From: Symploca sp. SIO3C6
GTDB taxonomy: Bacteria; Cyanobacteriota; Cyanobacteriia; Cyanobacteriales; Coleofasciculaceae
Length of the DNA stretch: 64,000 nucleotides
Reading direction: 5' to 3'
Assembly (NCBI GenBank): GCA_010692425.1
Contig: JAAHHJ010000003.1
Span: 186,001-250,000, forward strand
The number at the start of each line of letters is the position of its first letter. The stretch's first letter is position 1. The notes beneath the pieces are model-generated. The model ran no database searches and had not been told where the DNA came from. It saw only the letters and a list, made by a program, of their open reading frames with translations. The translations under genes were made by a program, and so were the position numbers. This document shows positions 55,641 to 63,944 of this stretch, one piece after another.

Positions 55641-55862
55641 TTAAGCTGTCAACCTCTCGATGGGGTACGAATAATGTATGTATTACCGGAGAAATGCGAT
55701 TGACCAGAGCTAGTGCCTGCATGCGATCGCCTTTGGCGCTACCCCTTGGGTAATCGCTTCGCGCTAGCCCGAAGGGCTAATGGCACATGCGCAAAGTCAC
55801 TTCAGGCAAGGGTTAGAGAGAATATTGAATGAAATGCTAGTTTTTGCTAATGCAGGCTCTTT
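55641..55862. other. Gap between leader 1 and the toxin gene
   Basis: Contains a HIP1 octamer and palindromic GCGCTAGCCCGAAGGGCTAA-type repeat sequence at 55720-55790. A 110-residue reading frame across 55390-55722 lies over the leader and is not a gene. Confidence 0.6.
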
Positions 55863-56186
55863 TTAGATTTGCTCGAAATCTTGTTCCCCCTCCTGTTGAA
55901 AAATCAGCTCTAGATCCCGTCTTCCATAAAGCACACGCACCACCTCAATCCCATTACTCAGTGGAAAGTAAAAAATCAGATACTCCTGAAATGGAAAACT
56001 TCGCAGTTGTGGTAATAATTCATCACGAAGTCTTCCCATATAGGGGTTTCTTGCCAGGGATTCCATTTTGGCATAAAGCTTTCGTAGAAACTCTGCTGCC
56101 TGCTGTTGGTTACTATGTTCTTCGAGATAATCCCAAATTTCATCTAAATCCCTCTCGGCAAGGGGACGCTTGAAAATTTCGCTCAT
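55863..56186 (-). CDS. ParE/RelE-family toxin
   Basis: A 107-residue type II toxin of the ParE/RelE fold: FKRPLAERDLDEIWDYLEEHS (N-terminal helical hairpin), ARNPYMGRLRDELLPQLRSFPFQEYLIFYF and VVRVLYGRRDLELIF. The ILYGxRD-like end is typical of ParE. Its ATG overlaps the antitoxin stop by 4 bp (ATGA type), so the two are coupled. Targets are gyrase for ParE or ribosomal mRNA for RelE; which applies is not shown. Confidence 0.88.
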   Translation of the reverse strand: MSEIFKRPLAERDLDEIWDYLEEHSNQQQAAEFLRKLYAKMESLARNPYMGRLRDELLPQLRSFPFQEYLIFYFPLSNGIEVVRVLYGRRDLELIFQQEGEQDFEQI

Positions 56187-56518
56187 GCACCATGTTGTGT
56201 ACTTCGACGTTGACTACTGCGTAGTTGACCTCGAGTGATCACATCTTCGATGTCGAGTGGTGTGGCTGGTCCGCTGTCAACCCCTTTACAAATTTCTGTG
56301 CGTAAGGCTTCCTTCTTGAGTTCCTTTAACTCCTTTTCCAGTTGGTGGAAACGGTCAAGCAGATGCTGAAAACTCAGAGCATCTTGGACAATTACAGCCG
56401 CTTCTCCGTTAATCGTCAGTACCATTGGTGCCTTAGTCTCTCGGATACGCTCAACGTAGTTACTGGCGTTGCGTTTGAACTCAGTGAGTGAGTGGATATC
56501 TTGAAGTTTAATCATCAA
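56183..56518 (-). CDS. Phd/YefM-family antitoxin
   Basis: A 111-residue antitoxin. The Phd/YefM N-terminal DNA-binding part is HSLTEFKRNASNYVERIRETKAPMVLTINGEAAVIVQD, followed by a charged helix (HQLEKELKELKKEALRTEI) and a disordered toxin-binding tail longer than usual. It is upstream of the toxin, as usual for this class, and should autorepress the pair. The second Met (MIKL) is an equally good start. Confidence 0.88.
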   Translation of the reverse strand: MMIKLQDIHSLTEFKRNASNYVERIRETKAPMVLTINGEAAVIVQDALSFQHLLDRFHQLEKELKELKKEALRTEICKGVDSGPATPLDIEDVITRGQLRSSQRRSTQHGA

Positions 56519-56923
56519 CTCTAGCCAAATTAGAAACCTTATTAGGACTCTAATTAGATGCTAAAGGCTTCCTGAGCGTTAGTCAATCAACAGCAACATT
56601 CAACCTCGAAATGGGAGCTTAGTGTAGCGACATAGAGTATGTAGCTACTTACGTTATCTTATTATCAGAAGATCTCCTAGGTGGCTGTATAATTTTGTTA
56701 TCACTTATAGCAGTGCGTTCTCGTCTATTTACAGTACAAATGTTCTAAGCAATTGCTCATCAAGGCTCGATTTGTGATTTGTAAACACACCAGTGCGCAG
56801 TGCTATAGGTGATTAAATTAACATTGCCCAAATAATGTTTGAGCGAAATGCTGAGTGTTGATTATTCAGAAAGACTTTGTGGAAAACGATGCTGCTTGAT
56901 CTTTTTCAATTGAGCGCAGAGAT
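56519..56923. other. Intergenic region containing a MITE
   Basis: Separates the toxin-antitoxin promoter from the phosphatase stop. Contains the MITE at 56706-56807. No gene seen. Confidence 0.6.
56706..56807. mobile_element. 102-bp MITE sharing the IS630-remnant terminus
   Basis: The left end TATAGCAGTGCG and the reverse complement of the right end TATAGCACTGCGCACTGG match over the first dozen bases, then both run into TTTACA. The right end (TTTGTAAACACACCAGTGCG...GCTATA) is nearly the same as the outer 30 bp of the IS630 remnants, so it is a non-autonomous derivative of that element. Confidence 0.8.
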
Positions 56924-58426
56924 TTACTCAGATTTTTCCAAAGTTTTAATGACTTGATAGACTTTTTTTCCATTTTGATGGTAGAAAGTATATTCAAGAG
57001 CTTCTCCGGCATTGCCTTGAGGTGGTAAAGTCTTTAACAGAAGAAAACCACCAGTCTGTTTTGACTGATGATAAGGGTGTTCAATTTTATCCTCTGGTAA
57101 TGGTTTTTTTCCATTACCAGAGTGAGTAGAAGAAGCGTCTACTGTGCCGACACTAAACTCTTCAATGCCAGTAGCTAAATCAAGGGCATGATATCGCCAA
57201 TGTCTATCCCCTGTTACGATATAAAAATTTTGCTCTAATTGATTCTCAATTAGCCAATCCAAAAATTCATCTCTTTCATGACGGAATCCTTTTAAATTGG
57301 CATGATTGTCTCCCTTGCCTTTACTATCGGGACCAATTATGGGTGTGGGAGTGATCAAAACTTTAAAAGTCGCATCACTTTTTAATAAAGAATTTTTCAA
57401 CCATTGTTTTTGTTGTTGTCCCCAAATACTCTTAGTCGGACTATCTTCCATCTCATTAGGACTACGGTAGTCACGTCCTTCCACTAACCAAATTTGTATG
57501 GTTTTATTGAGGCGATAGGTACGATAGGTTTTAGCATTCTTATCTTCTGGAGCAACGACAGGTAATTGTTCTCGAAACATTTCAACCCCAAGCTGATGAG
57601 AAGGAGCGTAATCACCAAATGGATCTGAATCATTAACTCGATAGTCATGATCATCTTTTTGCCAATAACTTCCTACTTTAGAAAAGAACTTGACCAGACG
57701 AGGTTGACTAAATTGTTCATGATATTTTGTCCTTAGTTCATCTCTGGATTTAGCGATATTACTGGGCATTTTGTCATAGTAAACATTATCTCCTGTAGCA
57801 ATCAAGTAATCTGGAGCAATTCGCTCTAGTGTTTCAAAAGTTTCATAGCCTAAATGATGTTGTGCTTTAGGGTCATAGATTCTCCATTGAGGGTTATGAA
57901 ACCAGTCATAATTCATGCAGGATATAATGGCAATTGTCCTACTATTGTAGCTTTCCTTGTCGGCTAAAGTTTTAAATGTACCCACAGAGCCTTGGTGAGT
58001 TGTACTTTGATTAACTCCATAGACAAGGCGATAGTAATAACTAGTATTAGGTTCGAGGTTATCAACCTTAACTTTTACAATAAAATCATTTTCAGCATCT
58101 GCTCTTAACCAATCAGTAAAATAAGACTGATCAAAATCTTCTTGCTTAGAAATTTCAAAACGAGCAACTCCTTGATGACCAGGTAGTTTACCGTATAACC
58201 GCTCTGTCTTGCCCTCAATTCCTGTGAGGGTACTTCCATGAGTCAGGCGAGATTGAAGAATAGCACTAGTGGTGTTAACTTCACCTACTAAATAGCCCAT
58301 GCCAATATCCAGTTGTCGATTGATTTCTTGTGGAAATACATAGGGTTTTTGGCAGCTAATTATACTGAATGATAAACCCAAAAGGAGGGGTAATAAAACT
58401 GGAAAACGACAAGCAAATATGCTCAT
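56924..58426 (-). CDS. PhoD-family alkaline phosphatase/phosphodiesterase lipoprotein
   Basis: A 500-residue metallophosphoesterase. Lipoprotein signal LLLGLSFSIISC gives a lipidated Cys at residue 25. An N-terminal fibronectin-like PhoD_N domain is followed by the metallophosphatase core: ISCMNYDWF, ATGDNVYYDKM (about 210), YWQKDDHDYRVNDSDPFGDY (about 258), and TGDRHWRYHALD (about 405). It hydrolyses phosphomonoesters or diesters in the periplasm for phosphate supply. No Pho box identified upstream. Same strand as the FGE-like gene behind it. Confidence 0.88.
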   Translation of the reverse strand: MSIFACRFPVLLPLLLGLSFSIISCQKPYVFPQEINRQLDIGMGYLVGEVNTTSAILQSRLTHGSTLTGIEGKTERLYGKLPGHQGVARFEISKQEDFDQSYFTDWLRADAENDFIVKVKVDNLEPNTSYYYRLVYGVNQSTTHQGSVGTFKTLADKESYNSRTIAIISCMNYDWFHNPQWRIYDPKAQHHLGYETFETLERIAPDYLIATGDNVYYDKMPSNIAKSRDELRTKYHEQFSQPRLVKFFSKVGSYWQKDDHDYRVNDSDPFGDYAPSHQLGVEMFREQLPVVAPEDKNAKTYRTYRLNKTIQIWLVEGRDYRSPNEMEDSPTKSIWGQQQKQWLKNSLLKSDATFKVLITPTPIIGPDSKGKGDNHANLKGFRHERDEFLDWLIENQLEQNFYIVTGDRHWRYHALDLATGIEEFSVGTVDASSTHSGNGKKPLPEDKIEHPYHQSKQTGGFLLLKTLPPQGNAGEALEYTFYHQNGKKVYQVIKTLEKSE

Positions 58427-58642
58427 TTACTAGAATGAGAATAAGCCAAAATTTTGGTGATTTTTTCAGGGTTTCGCTTCTTGCTCTAACTGTTTAGAAT
58501 CCAGCCCTGACTATCTGGGATTGCAAAGTATCGCTGCTGAAGCTTTTCCTGATAACTTTTTCTATCCCAAGTCTAGAAATCAGGAAAATTCTTGAAGGGA
58601 AAAAATTAAGCTATAGCAATTATGTGAAAAAGAAGCTGAGTG

Positions 58643-59680
58643 TCATTGCCCACATGATGCCTTTGCCATCCCGTCAGGGCAAAGAGCTAAATCATCCTGA
58701 CCAACGCAGACGACACGAAAACCGATACTGTCGTAGAACAACTCGCTTCTAAAATCGTCATCGCGAGAGGCACAACGACACAAATGAGGAGGGACGCCCC
58801 AGGAACCACCCCGTAGCACCTTGCGATCGCGATAAGTGCCTCCTATCCAAGCACTGCCATCGGTGGGTGCCCCATCATAGTTATCATGCCAATCATCTGC
58901 ACACCACTCCCAGACATTTCCATGGAGATCATATAAGCCAAAGGCATTAGGTGGGAAAATTCCCACCTCTGTGGTTGTTTGCCGATAAACCCCTTTGGGT
59001 GCACGAGCGTATCTCCAATTTCCGTTGTAATTTACTAAATCAGTAGTAATTGTTTCACCAAAGTAGAATGGGGTTGTCGTTCCTGCACGACAGGCATATT
59101 CCCATTGAGCCTCACTGGGTAAACTATAGCTACGTCCTGTCGTCAATTGAGTGAGCTGCTGACAAAATTCCACCGCTTGATTCGAGTCAACCCCTTGCAC
59201 AGGGTGTTGAGGTCCTTGGAAGCGAGATGGATTTTGACCCATCAGTTGTTGATACTGCTCCTGGGTGAGTGGTTTCATACCCATAAAAAAAGTTGGCACT
59301 GTGACATGGTGCTGTGGGCTTTCTGTTAAAACTCGAGCTTCCTCCCCTGCTGGAGAACCCATTGGAAAAGAACCAGCAGGAATTTCCACCATTTCCAGGC
59401 TCACATTATTACCCAAGTCCTCCTTAAAAAACTTAGCTTGTTGCTGACAATTGCCTTGAACTAACTTTCCTGTGGCATCCACCGTCACCGTTTCAAACTC
59501 AATGGTCCACAGGGGTAATCCCAATGCAAGTTGTCCTCCTTCGGTAGGAGGAATGTATTTAGGTTGAGCAACAACAATGTGTGGAGGTTCTAAGTTCATC
59601 TTAGAGGCTACTACTGCGATCACGAAGCTTCCACCTCCGAGGCCAGCCCACTCCAAAAACTGCTTTCGGTTGATTGCCAT
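58643..59680 (-). CDS. FGE/SUMF1-domain secreted protein
   Basis: A 345-residue protein with a Tat-like signal (NRKQFLEWAGLGGGSFVIAV). The sulfatase-modifying-factor domain (about 90-330) shows VEIPAGSFPMGSPAGEEARVL, SLPSEAQWEYACRAGT, YDLHGNVWEWCADDWHDNYDG and VLRGGSWGVPPHLCRCASRDDD. The two active-site Cys of true formylglycine-generating enzymes are not in their expected positions; only LCRCASR is seen. It is therefore more likely an FGE-like binding or cofactor protein than a sulfatase activator. No sulfatase gene is nearby; the PhoD phosphatase is 217 bp downstream. Confidence 0.82.
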   Translation of the reverse strand: MAINRKQFLEWAGLGGGSFVIAVVASKMNLEPPHIVVAQPKYIPPTEGGQLALGLPLWTIEFETVTVDATGKLVQGNCQQQAKFFKEDLGNNVSLEMVEIPAGSFPMGSPAGEEARVLTESPQHHVTVPTFFMGMKPLTQEQYQQLMGQNPSRFQGPQHPVQGVDSNQAVEFCQQLTQLTTGRSYSLPSEAQWEYACRAGTTTPFYFGETITTDLVNYNGNWRYARAPKGVYRQTTTEVGIFPPNAFGLYDLHGNVWEWCADDWHDNYDGAPTDGSAWIGGTYRDRKVLRGGSWGVPPHLCRCASRDDDFRSELFYDSIGFRVVCVGQDDLALCPDGMAKASCGQ

Positions 59681-59838
59681 TACTTTGCCGTGAGTGAATC
59701 CTTACACTTGAGTTACAAATCATTCTGATGAAGCTCAACTCAATAAACCTAATGTCAATAGGCATTTTTGAGTTGTTAGCAATGATTTCTGGGTGAATTT
59801 GTGCGAAAGTATAGTCACTCCTCAATCCTAGCTAGCAA

Positions 59839-60876
59839 CTACTGGGTGAGCCCATCTGCGATCAGATTGATCGATGCCGGTTGATGGGGAATTTCCAAAA
59901 GCTTCCAATCAACCCCCCTAAAATCTATCTCGTCGAGCTTAATCGTATAGAGCTGCTGCGACTCATAGAATTTGAACGAATAGATTCGCTCACTCAGGTC
60001 TTTAACCACGATCCATTGGGTGTAGTCGCTGAGGATCTTGCCTACTTTTGAGTGAAAGCGCGCTGTTCCTTTTGGGATATCAACAGTATTGAGGATGTGA
60101 AAGGCGAGGGTGGTAGCATCTTCCAAAGAAGGAACCGCAAAAGAGTAATTGCTCATCATGGTTACGCGCACAAATCGGCTGGGAGGCGTGGAGCTTCCGG
60201 GCAACAAGGTAAAGCCGGAACCATGTCCGGTTTGTTCGACAGCTAGATCACCGAGCTTGACCGGTCCTGCGTCCCAAGGTGTAATCCCGACATAATTGCG
60301 TAAATTTTGCAAATGCCAGTCGAAGGGCGGGTCATTGGTAAGCACACCAACAGGGTTGTCGTGAATCTTGATTTTACCGTCGATGAACTCGATGACGATA
60401 CTTTTGCCATTGGCGTCATGCACTGGGAAATGCAGTGGTAATAGAGTGCTAAGTAAATTGGGAAAACCAACCTGAACTGTATCACTTTTGAGTGCATCGA
60501 CCACCTCGTCACAGGTTCCAAAACTGCTCAATACCCACTCTGTGAAATAATCAACAGACAAGCCCTTGGCTCGATCAGTGATCTGTTGGTACTTGGTTCC
60601 AGGGAGCCACAACGCGCCCGTTGCTAGCCCAACGCTGTTGATGCCATCAATTGCAATCGGAAGCTCAAGGGCATTCATCCCAACGAAGCCGTATTTGCCA
60701 ATCCAGGTGTAACCAAATTCACGACCGGATAAATTTTGTTCGTATTTGTAGTTGGAACCGCGTATGATTGGAGAGGAGCGAAGATCCTCAGCAAATTCCA
60801 TGCTGCGACCATTGACGAAGCCGAGCTTGCCAGCTTGGCACTCCTGGCTTGTCTTTACTAAGAAATTTGTACACAT
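59839..60876 (-). CDS. Choloylglycine-hydrolase-family linear amide hydrolase
   Basis: N-terminal-nucleophile hydrolase of 345 residues. After Met removal, Cys2 (MCTNFLVKT) is the nucleophile. Other family residues are Arg in NGRSMEF, Asn in VLTNDPPFDWHLQNL (about 180) and Arg in SRFVRVTMMS. Members cleave bile-salt amides, penicillin V or acyl-homoserine lactones. In a cyanobacterium a quorum-signal or lipid-amide acylase is more plausible than bile-salt hydrolysis (inference). No signal peptide, because the Cys must be N-terminal. Confidence 0.87.
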   Translation of the reverse strand: MCTNFLVKTSQECQAGKLGFVNGRSMEFAEDLRSSPIIRGSNYKYEQNLSGREFGYTWIGKYGFVGMNALELPIAIDGINSVGLATGALWLPGTKYQQITDRAKGLSVDYFTEWVLSSFGTCDEVVDALKSDTVQVGFPNLLSTLLPLHFPVHDANGKSIVIEFIDGKIKIHDNPVGVLTNDPPFDWHLQNLRNYVGITPWDAGPVKLGDLAVEQTGHGSGFTLLPGSSTPPSRFVRVTMMSNYSFAVPSLEDATTLAFHILNTVDIPKGTARFHSKVGKILSDYTQWIVVKDLSERIYSFKFYESQQLYTIKLDEIDFRGVDWKLLEIPHQPASINLIADGLTQ

Positions 60877-61328
60877 TGGGGCTCCTTGGAAATTCCAATT
60901 TAAGTGTAATTATTGCTCCAAACCCTTGATTTACTATTCGTCTTGGACTTTGGGCAAAGTGTGACCTTCTGTCTTGAGTCTGTACGCTTTGAAGACGATT
61001 CGACAGAGCAAATTCTGAATTTTTCGAGTTAGAGACCGTTTTTTTTCAAAATACAGGCTAATACACTTTAGGGCTTGTGATCATAAAAAAACTTGTAACA
61101 ACCTAGATAGGAAAAAGCAACAGAGTAGGGCCTAGTGTGTTTTTGTTGCTTATGATAACCTGTATCGGAAAATTGACAGGCTCCGGTGTAGGGTGTTTCA
61201 GTAGTTGATCGAAGAAGGGCAACTTGTTGGCAAGATTGACTCTATTGCGGCTTGAGTAAATTAAAATAATTCTAGGCATCGAGCAAGCAGGCGAGCAAGG
61301 CACAGAGAAACCCAACACCAATTTCGCG
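60877..61328. other. Intergenic region with interspersed repeat
   Basis: Holds the repeat at 61051-61166 and the upstream sequence of the DUF4336 gene. No gene recognised. Confidence 0.6.
61051..61166. repeat. 116-bp interspersed repeat with ATACAGG termini, copy 1
   Basis: Bounded by ATACAGG and its inverse CCTGTAT. The right half (AGAGTAGGGCCTAGTGTG...GATAACCTGTATC) is clearly similar to 63609-63650, and GACAGGCTCCGGTGTAGGGT just beyond it resembles 63549-63570. Possibly a decayed MITE family. Confidence 0.6.
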
Positions 61329-62081
61329 ATGAACCAGGATGTGCTCAAGCTATATGAACCTATCAACATCCTCAAACAGGTGGATGAAAATATTTGGATC
61401 GTTGATGGTCCAATCGTACAGATGACAATGTATGGAGTCACTATTCCCTTCCCCACACGGATGACGATTGTGCGATTGAGCAACGGTGAGCTATGGTGTC
61501 ATTCACCAACACAACTGACCCTCGAACTCATTGGGCAAATAAACTCTGTCGGCTCAGTGGCCCATCTGATTTCACCCAACAAAATTCACTACGTTCACAT
61601 TAACAGCTGGGCTGTGGCTTATCCAGAAGCCACAACATGGGCATCACCAGGTGTGCGCGCTCGTGCAGCACAGCAGAAAATTGAAGTTAGTTTTGATGGC
61701 GATTTGGAAGATGAGCCACCAGCTCAATGGGTCGAAGATCTAGACCAATTAATCTTTCGTGGCAGTCGATTCATGGATGAAGTGGTATTTTTCCACCGCC
61801 AGAGTCGGACCTTAATCGTGACGGATCTCATCGAAAACTTTGAAGCCGACAAAGTGAGTAAGAGGTTTGGTTGGCTACTTCAGCTAGTGGGTGTTGTTGA
61901 CCCTGACGGAAAAACCCCATGGGATTTGCGAATGACATTTTGGGGACAAAAGGAGCACGCCCGTAGCTGCTTAAAGCGAATGCTGGAGTGGAAACCTCAA
62001 AAAGTTATCCTCGCCCACGGTCGCTGGTACGAGAATAATGGTACTGCTGAGTTGCGCCGAGCTTTTCGCTGGCTGGAATAA
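61329..62081 (+). CDS. DUF4336-family protein (metallo-beta-lactamase-like fold)
   Basis: A 250-residue protein of the DUF4336 family, related to metallo-beta-lactamase hydrolases. It shows IWIVDGPIVQMTMYGVTIPFPTRMTIVRLSNGELWCHSPT, an IGxxNSVGSVAHLISPNKIHYVHI box with His residues, SRTLIVTDLIENF near 160, and VILAHGRWYENNG near the end. The full HxHxDH zinc motif of active enzymes is not present. Function unknown. The start follows a small gap after a repeat; no strong ribosome site. Confidence 0.8.
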   Translation: MNQDVLKLYEPINILKQVDENIWIVDGPIVQMTMYGVTIPFPTRMTIVRLSNGELWCHSPTQLTLELIGQINSVGSVAHLISPNKIHYVHINSWAVAYPEATTWASPGVRARAAQQKIEVSFDGDLEDEPPAQWVEDLDQLIFRGSRFMDEVVFFHRQSRTLIVTDLIENFEADKVSKRFGWLLQLVGVVDPDGKTPWDLRMTFWGQKEHARSCLKRMLEWKPQKVILAHGRWYENNGTAELRRAFRWLE

Positions 62082-62178
62082 CTTTGAGGCTACAGCCGGC
62101 ATTCGACTTGAGTACAGCGCAATAGTGGGATTCCACGTTATCGGACATTTGTGGAATGGCGGTGGGAGGGAGTGTACG

Positions 62179-62381
62179 TTACCACATAGTGGTTTGGTCG
62201 GCTTCAGAGGGTGCATCTGCCATCTCAGTTGCCGCCAAAATCTCTTGGAAATGGAAACGACAGCTTGCAGCTAAGCAGAGTTGATCACCATGACGCAAAG
62301 GACGAAAAGACGGGCGTCGATAATTAATAGGGCTGCCATTAACAAAAGTACCGTTTTTAGAGCCAGTCCAATTCAAAAACT
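62179..62381 (-). pseudogene. FHA-domain gene fragment (3' end only)
   Basis: The minus-strand frame encodes NWTGSKNGTFVNGSPINYRR and RPLRHGDQLCLAASCRFHFQEI, the second half of a forkhead-associated phosphothreonine-binding domain, then a 20-residue tail and stop. At 62382 it runs straight into the IS630 remnant, so the N-terminal half of the domain (with the GRS/SxxH motif) is gone. It is therefore a broken gene. The reading frame happens to continue through the remnant to 62508, giving a misleading 109-residue product. Confidence 0.8.
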
Positions 62382-62508
62382 TATAGCGCTGCGCGCTGGT
62401 GTGTTTACAAATACTGAAAGGCTGCATCCGCCGCTTTGTGGACATCAAAATTATACTTAGGCAACTCTTTTCTAATCGCTGTTTTGACTTTGTGCCACCA
62501 GTGTTCAA
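62382..62508 (-). mobile_element. Third copy of the 127-bp IS630 transposase 3'-end remnant
   Basis: Same sequence as each arm of the palindrome at 50963-51216, in the orientation of its left arm. The coding part is 62506-62405 on the minus strand (EHWWHKVK... to stop), followed by the outer terminus. It is cut at exactly the same inner base, then continues directly into the array 2 trailer hairpin. Confidence 0.85.
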
Positions 62509-62537
62509 CCCCAGACATCATCTAGGTGGGGTTTTAG
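62509..62537. terminator. Hairpin at the trailer end of CRISPR array 2
   Basis: CAACCCC..., loop AGACATCATCTAG, ...GTGGGGTTTTAG. It is the reverse-orientation counterpart of the hairpin at 53868 (whose reverse complement also contains AGACATCATC). Starts within or next to the end of the IS remnant. Confidence 0.5.
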
Positions 62538-62559
62538 TTTATTTCCAAGATGGTAGATA

Positions 62560-63182
62560 GTTTCCAACTAATCCAATTTAACCCAATCGGTAGGGGATGC
62601 AGGAAAAAGAGTTCTGGCTCGCCCTCCTTGTGTTTCCAACTAATCCGATTTAACCCAATCGGTAGGGATGAAGTAATTGGGAGGGAAAACTGGGAATATG
62701 CTTAAGTTTCCAACTAATCCGATTTAACCCAATCGGTAGGGTTCTAAGACCTCAGAGTTGCCACAAAAAATCCTTTTAGATGGTTTCCAACTAATCCGAT
62801 TTAACCCAATCGGTAGGGGCTAGAAAGCCAGGTTTACAGCTGGAACCAGGAGTTTCCAACTAATCCGATTTAACCCAATCGGTAGGGACTGGGGCTTGGC
62901 CTCATTTTGATGTTACTATCCTTGTTTCCAACTAATCCGATTTAACCCAATCGGTAGGGGATTCTATCTTTTCGTAGTATCTTAATCTAAGATAGTTTCC
63001 AACTAATCCGATTTAACCCAATCGGTAGGGTATGGAGATGGATATTTGCTATGGGACTTTTGTAAAAGGTTTCCAACTAATCCGATTTAACCCAATCGGT
63101 AGGGCTTCATTGATTGGCTTAAGTCAACGGGGCTTCTCACTACGAAGTTTCCAACTAATCCGATTTAACCCAATCGGTAGGG
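62560..63182 (-). CRISPR. CRISPR array 2: 9 repeats of 36 bp, 8 spacers
   Basis: Same repeat as array 1. The leftmost unit has one change (CCAATTT for CCGATTT); the other eight are identical. Spacers are 33-42 bp and differ from those of array 1. Leader homology on the right (63183-63420) and the variant repeat on the left show minus-strand transcription, as for array 1. No cas gene is adjacent. Confidence 0.97.
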
Positions 63183-63440
63183 AGTTCGTCGAGGAGCTCT
63201 TGCCCTGTAAGGGTTACAGCCGCCAAATCGACGCATCTCCACAAAGTCTAACATATCCTCCTCCAAATTGAGCCCAACTCACAGTTCAAACCCTTGCCCT
63301 GTAAGGCATCGACGCATCTCCACGAAAAACATAGGGTTTCGGCGATTTGGTTAGATGCGTCGATGAATATCTGAAAATTACCCTCAACGCTATACTGTAT
63401 AATACTTTGAGCAGTTAAACTGCCGCCATCTTGATGGAGA
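63183..63440 (-). promoter_or_regulatory. Leader of CRISPR array 2
   Basis: Starts with the same AGTTCGTCGAGGAG bases as leader 1. It has ATCGACGCATCTCCAC at 63227-63242 and 63308-63323 and the inverse AGATGCGTCGATG at 63353-63365, the last two forming a perfect 13-bp stem. CTTGCCCTGTAAGG-like boxes precede both direct copies (63199 and 63293). Confidence 0.75.
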
Positions 63441-63731
63441 TCGCCCCGGTTAGTAAAAATATAAAAATACAAACTAGAAATATATGTACTTGTGATAAAA
63501 GTAATAGTATTATTTTTTTAATTTTGTAACAATTTACGCCGGAAAAGATACAGGCTCAGGTGTATGGTGTTTTTGTGTTTGTGACAACAAGAGCCGCCAA
63601 AGGGAAAGAGTTATGCCTAGTATACTTTTTGGTTTGTGATAACGTGTATCAAAATGTTGAGAAATATAGGTATCAAAATAGCCGAAATTCTCCCTGAGCT
63701 GGAACTCAAACCTCAGGGGTGATTGATGCTA
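63441..63731. other. Region between leader 2 and the last gene
   Basis: AT-rich, with the repeat copy listed at 63548-63649. No gene seen. Confidence 0.55.
63548..63649. repeat. Interspersed repeat with ATACAGG terminus, copy 2
   Basis: Left end ATACAGG and right end CGTGTAT (one mismatch to the inverse). The right half AGAGTTATGCCTAGTATAC...GATAACGTGTATC aligns with copy 1 at 61113-61166. 102 bp long. Confidence 0.55.
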
Positions 63732-63944
63732 CTAAATGCCGAGATCATCGAGGTAGGCTTTAATCCTGGTGTCGAGGTCCTCGAGGGCTTGCTCCAAGCC
63801 TTGGTAGCTGCTTTTACCTTCGTAAACAGTTCCACCTTGGTCGTAGGCTCGAACAAAAGAGGAAATGACGTCATTTTGCCCAATTTCGATCCAACCGATT
63901 TCTTCAACAAAACGGTGGATGTTAGGATATTGCTCCTCAAACAT
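63732..63944 (-). CDS. Small conserved-looking hypothetical protein
   Basis: A 70-residue acidic protein: MFEEQYPNIHRFVEEIGWIEIGQNDVISSFVRAYDQGG..., ending in a helical DLDTRIKAYLDDLGI. The first half (aromatic, IEIGQ, SFVRA.D.GG) looks like a short protein family I have seen in cyanobacteria, without known function. I prefer the Met at 63944; another lies five codons upstream (63959). Confidence 0.65.
   Translation of the reverse strand: MFEEQYPNIHRFVEEIGWIEIGQNDVISSFVRAYDQGGTVYEGKSSYQGLEQALEDLDTRIKAYLDDLGI

Noticed and set aside
55390-55722. 110-residue minus-strand frame to the right of array 1
   Set aside because: Covers the CRISPR leader, which is homologous to leader 2, where the frame is not kept.
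62179-62508. Apparent 109-residue FHA protein with N-terminal MNTGGTKSKQR
   Set aside because: The first 42 codons are the IS630 remnant in a non-native frame, and only the 3' part is real FHA coding sequence.
63032-63271. 79-residue plus-strand frame with repeated FQLIRFNPIGR
   Set aside because: Reads across CRISPR repeats of array 2 and its leader.
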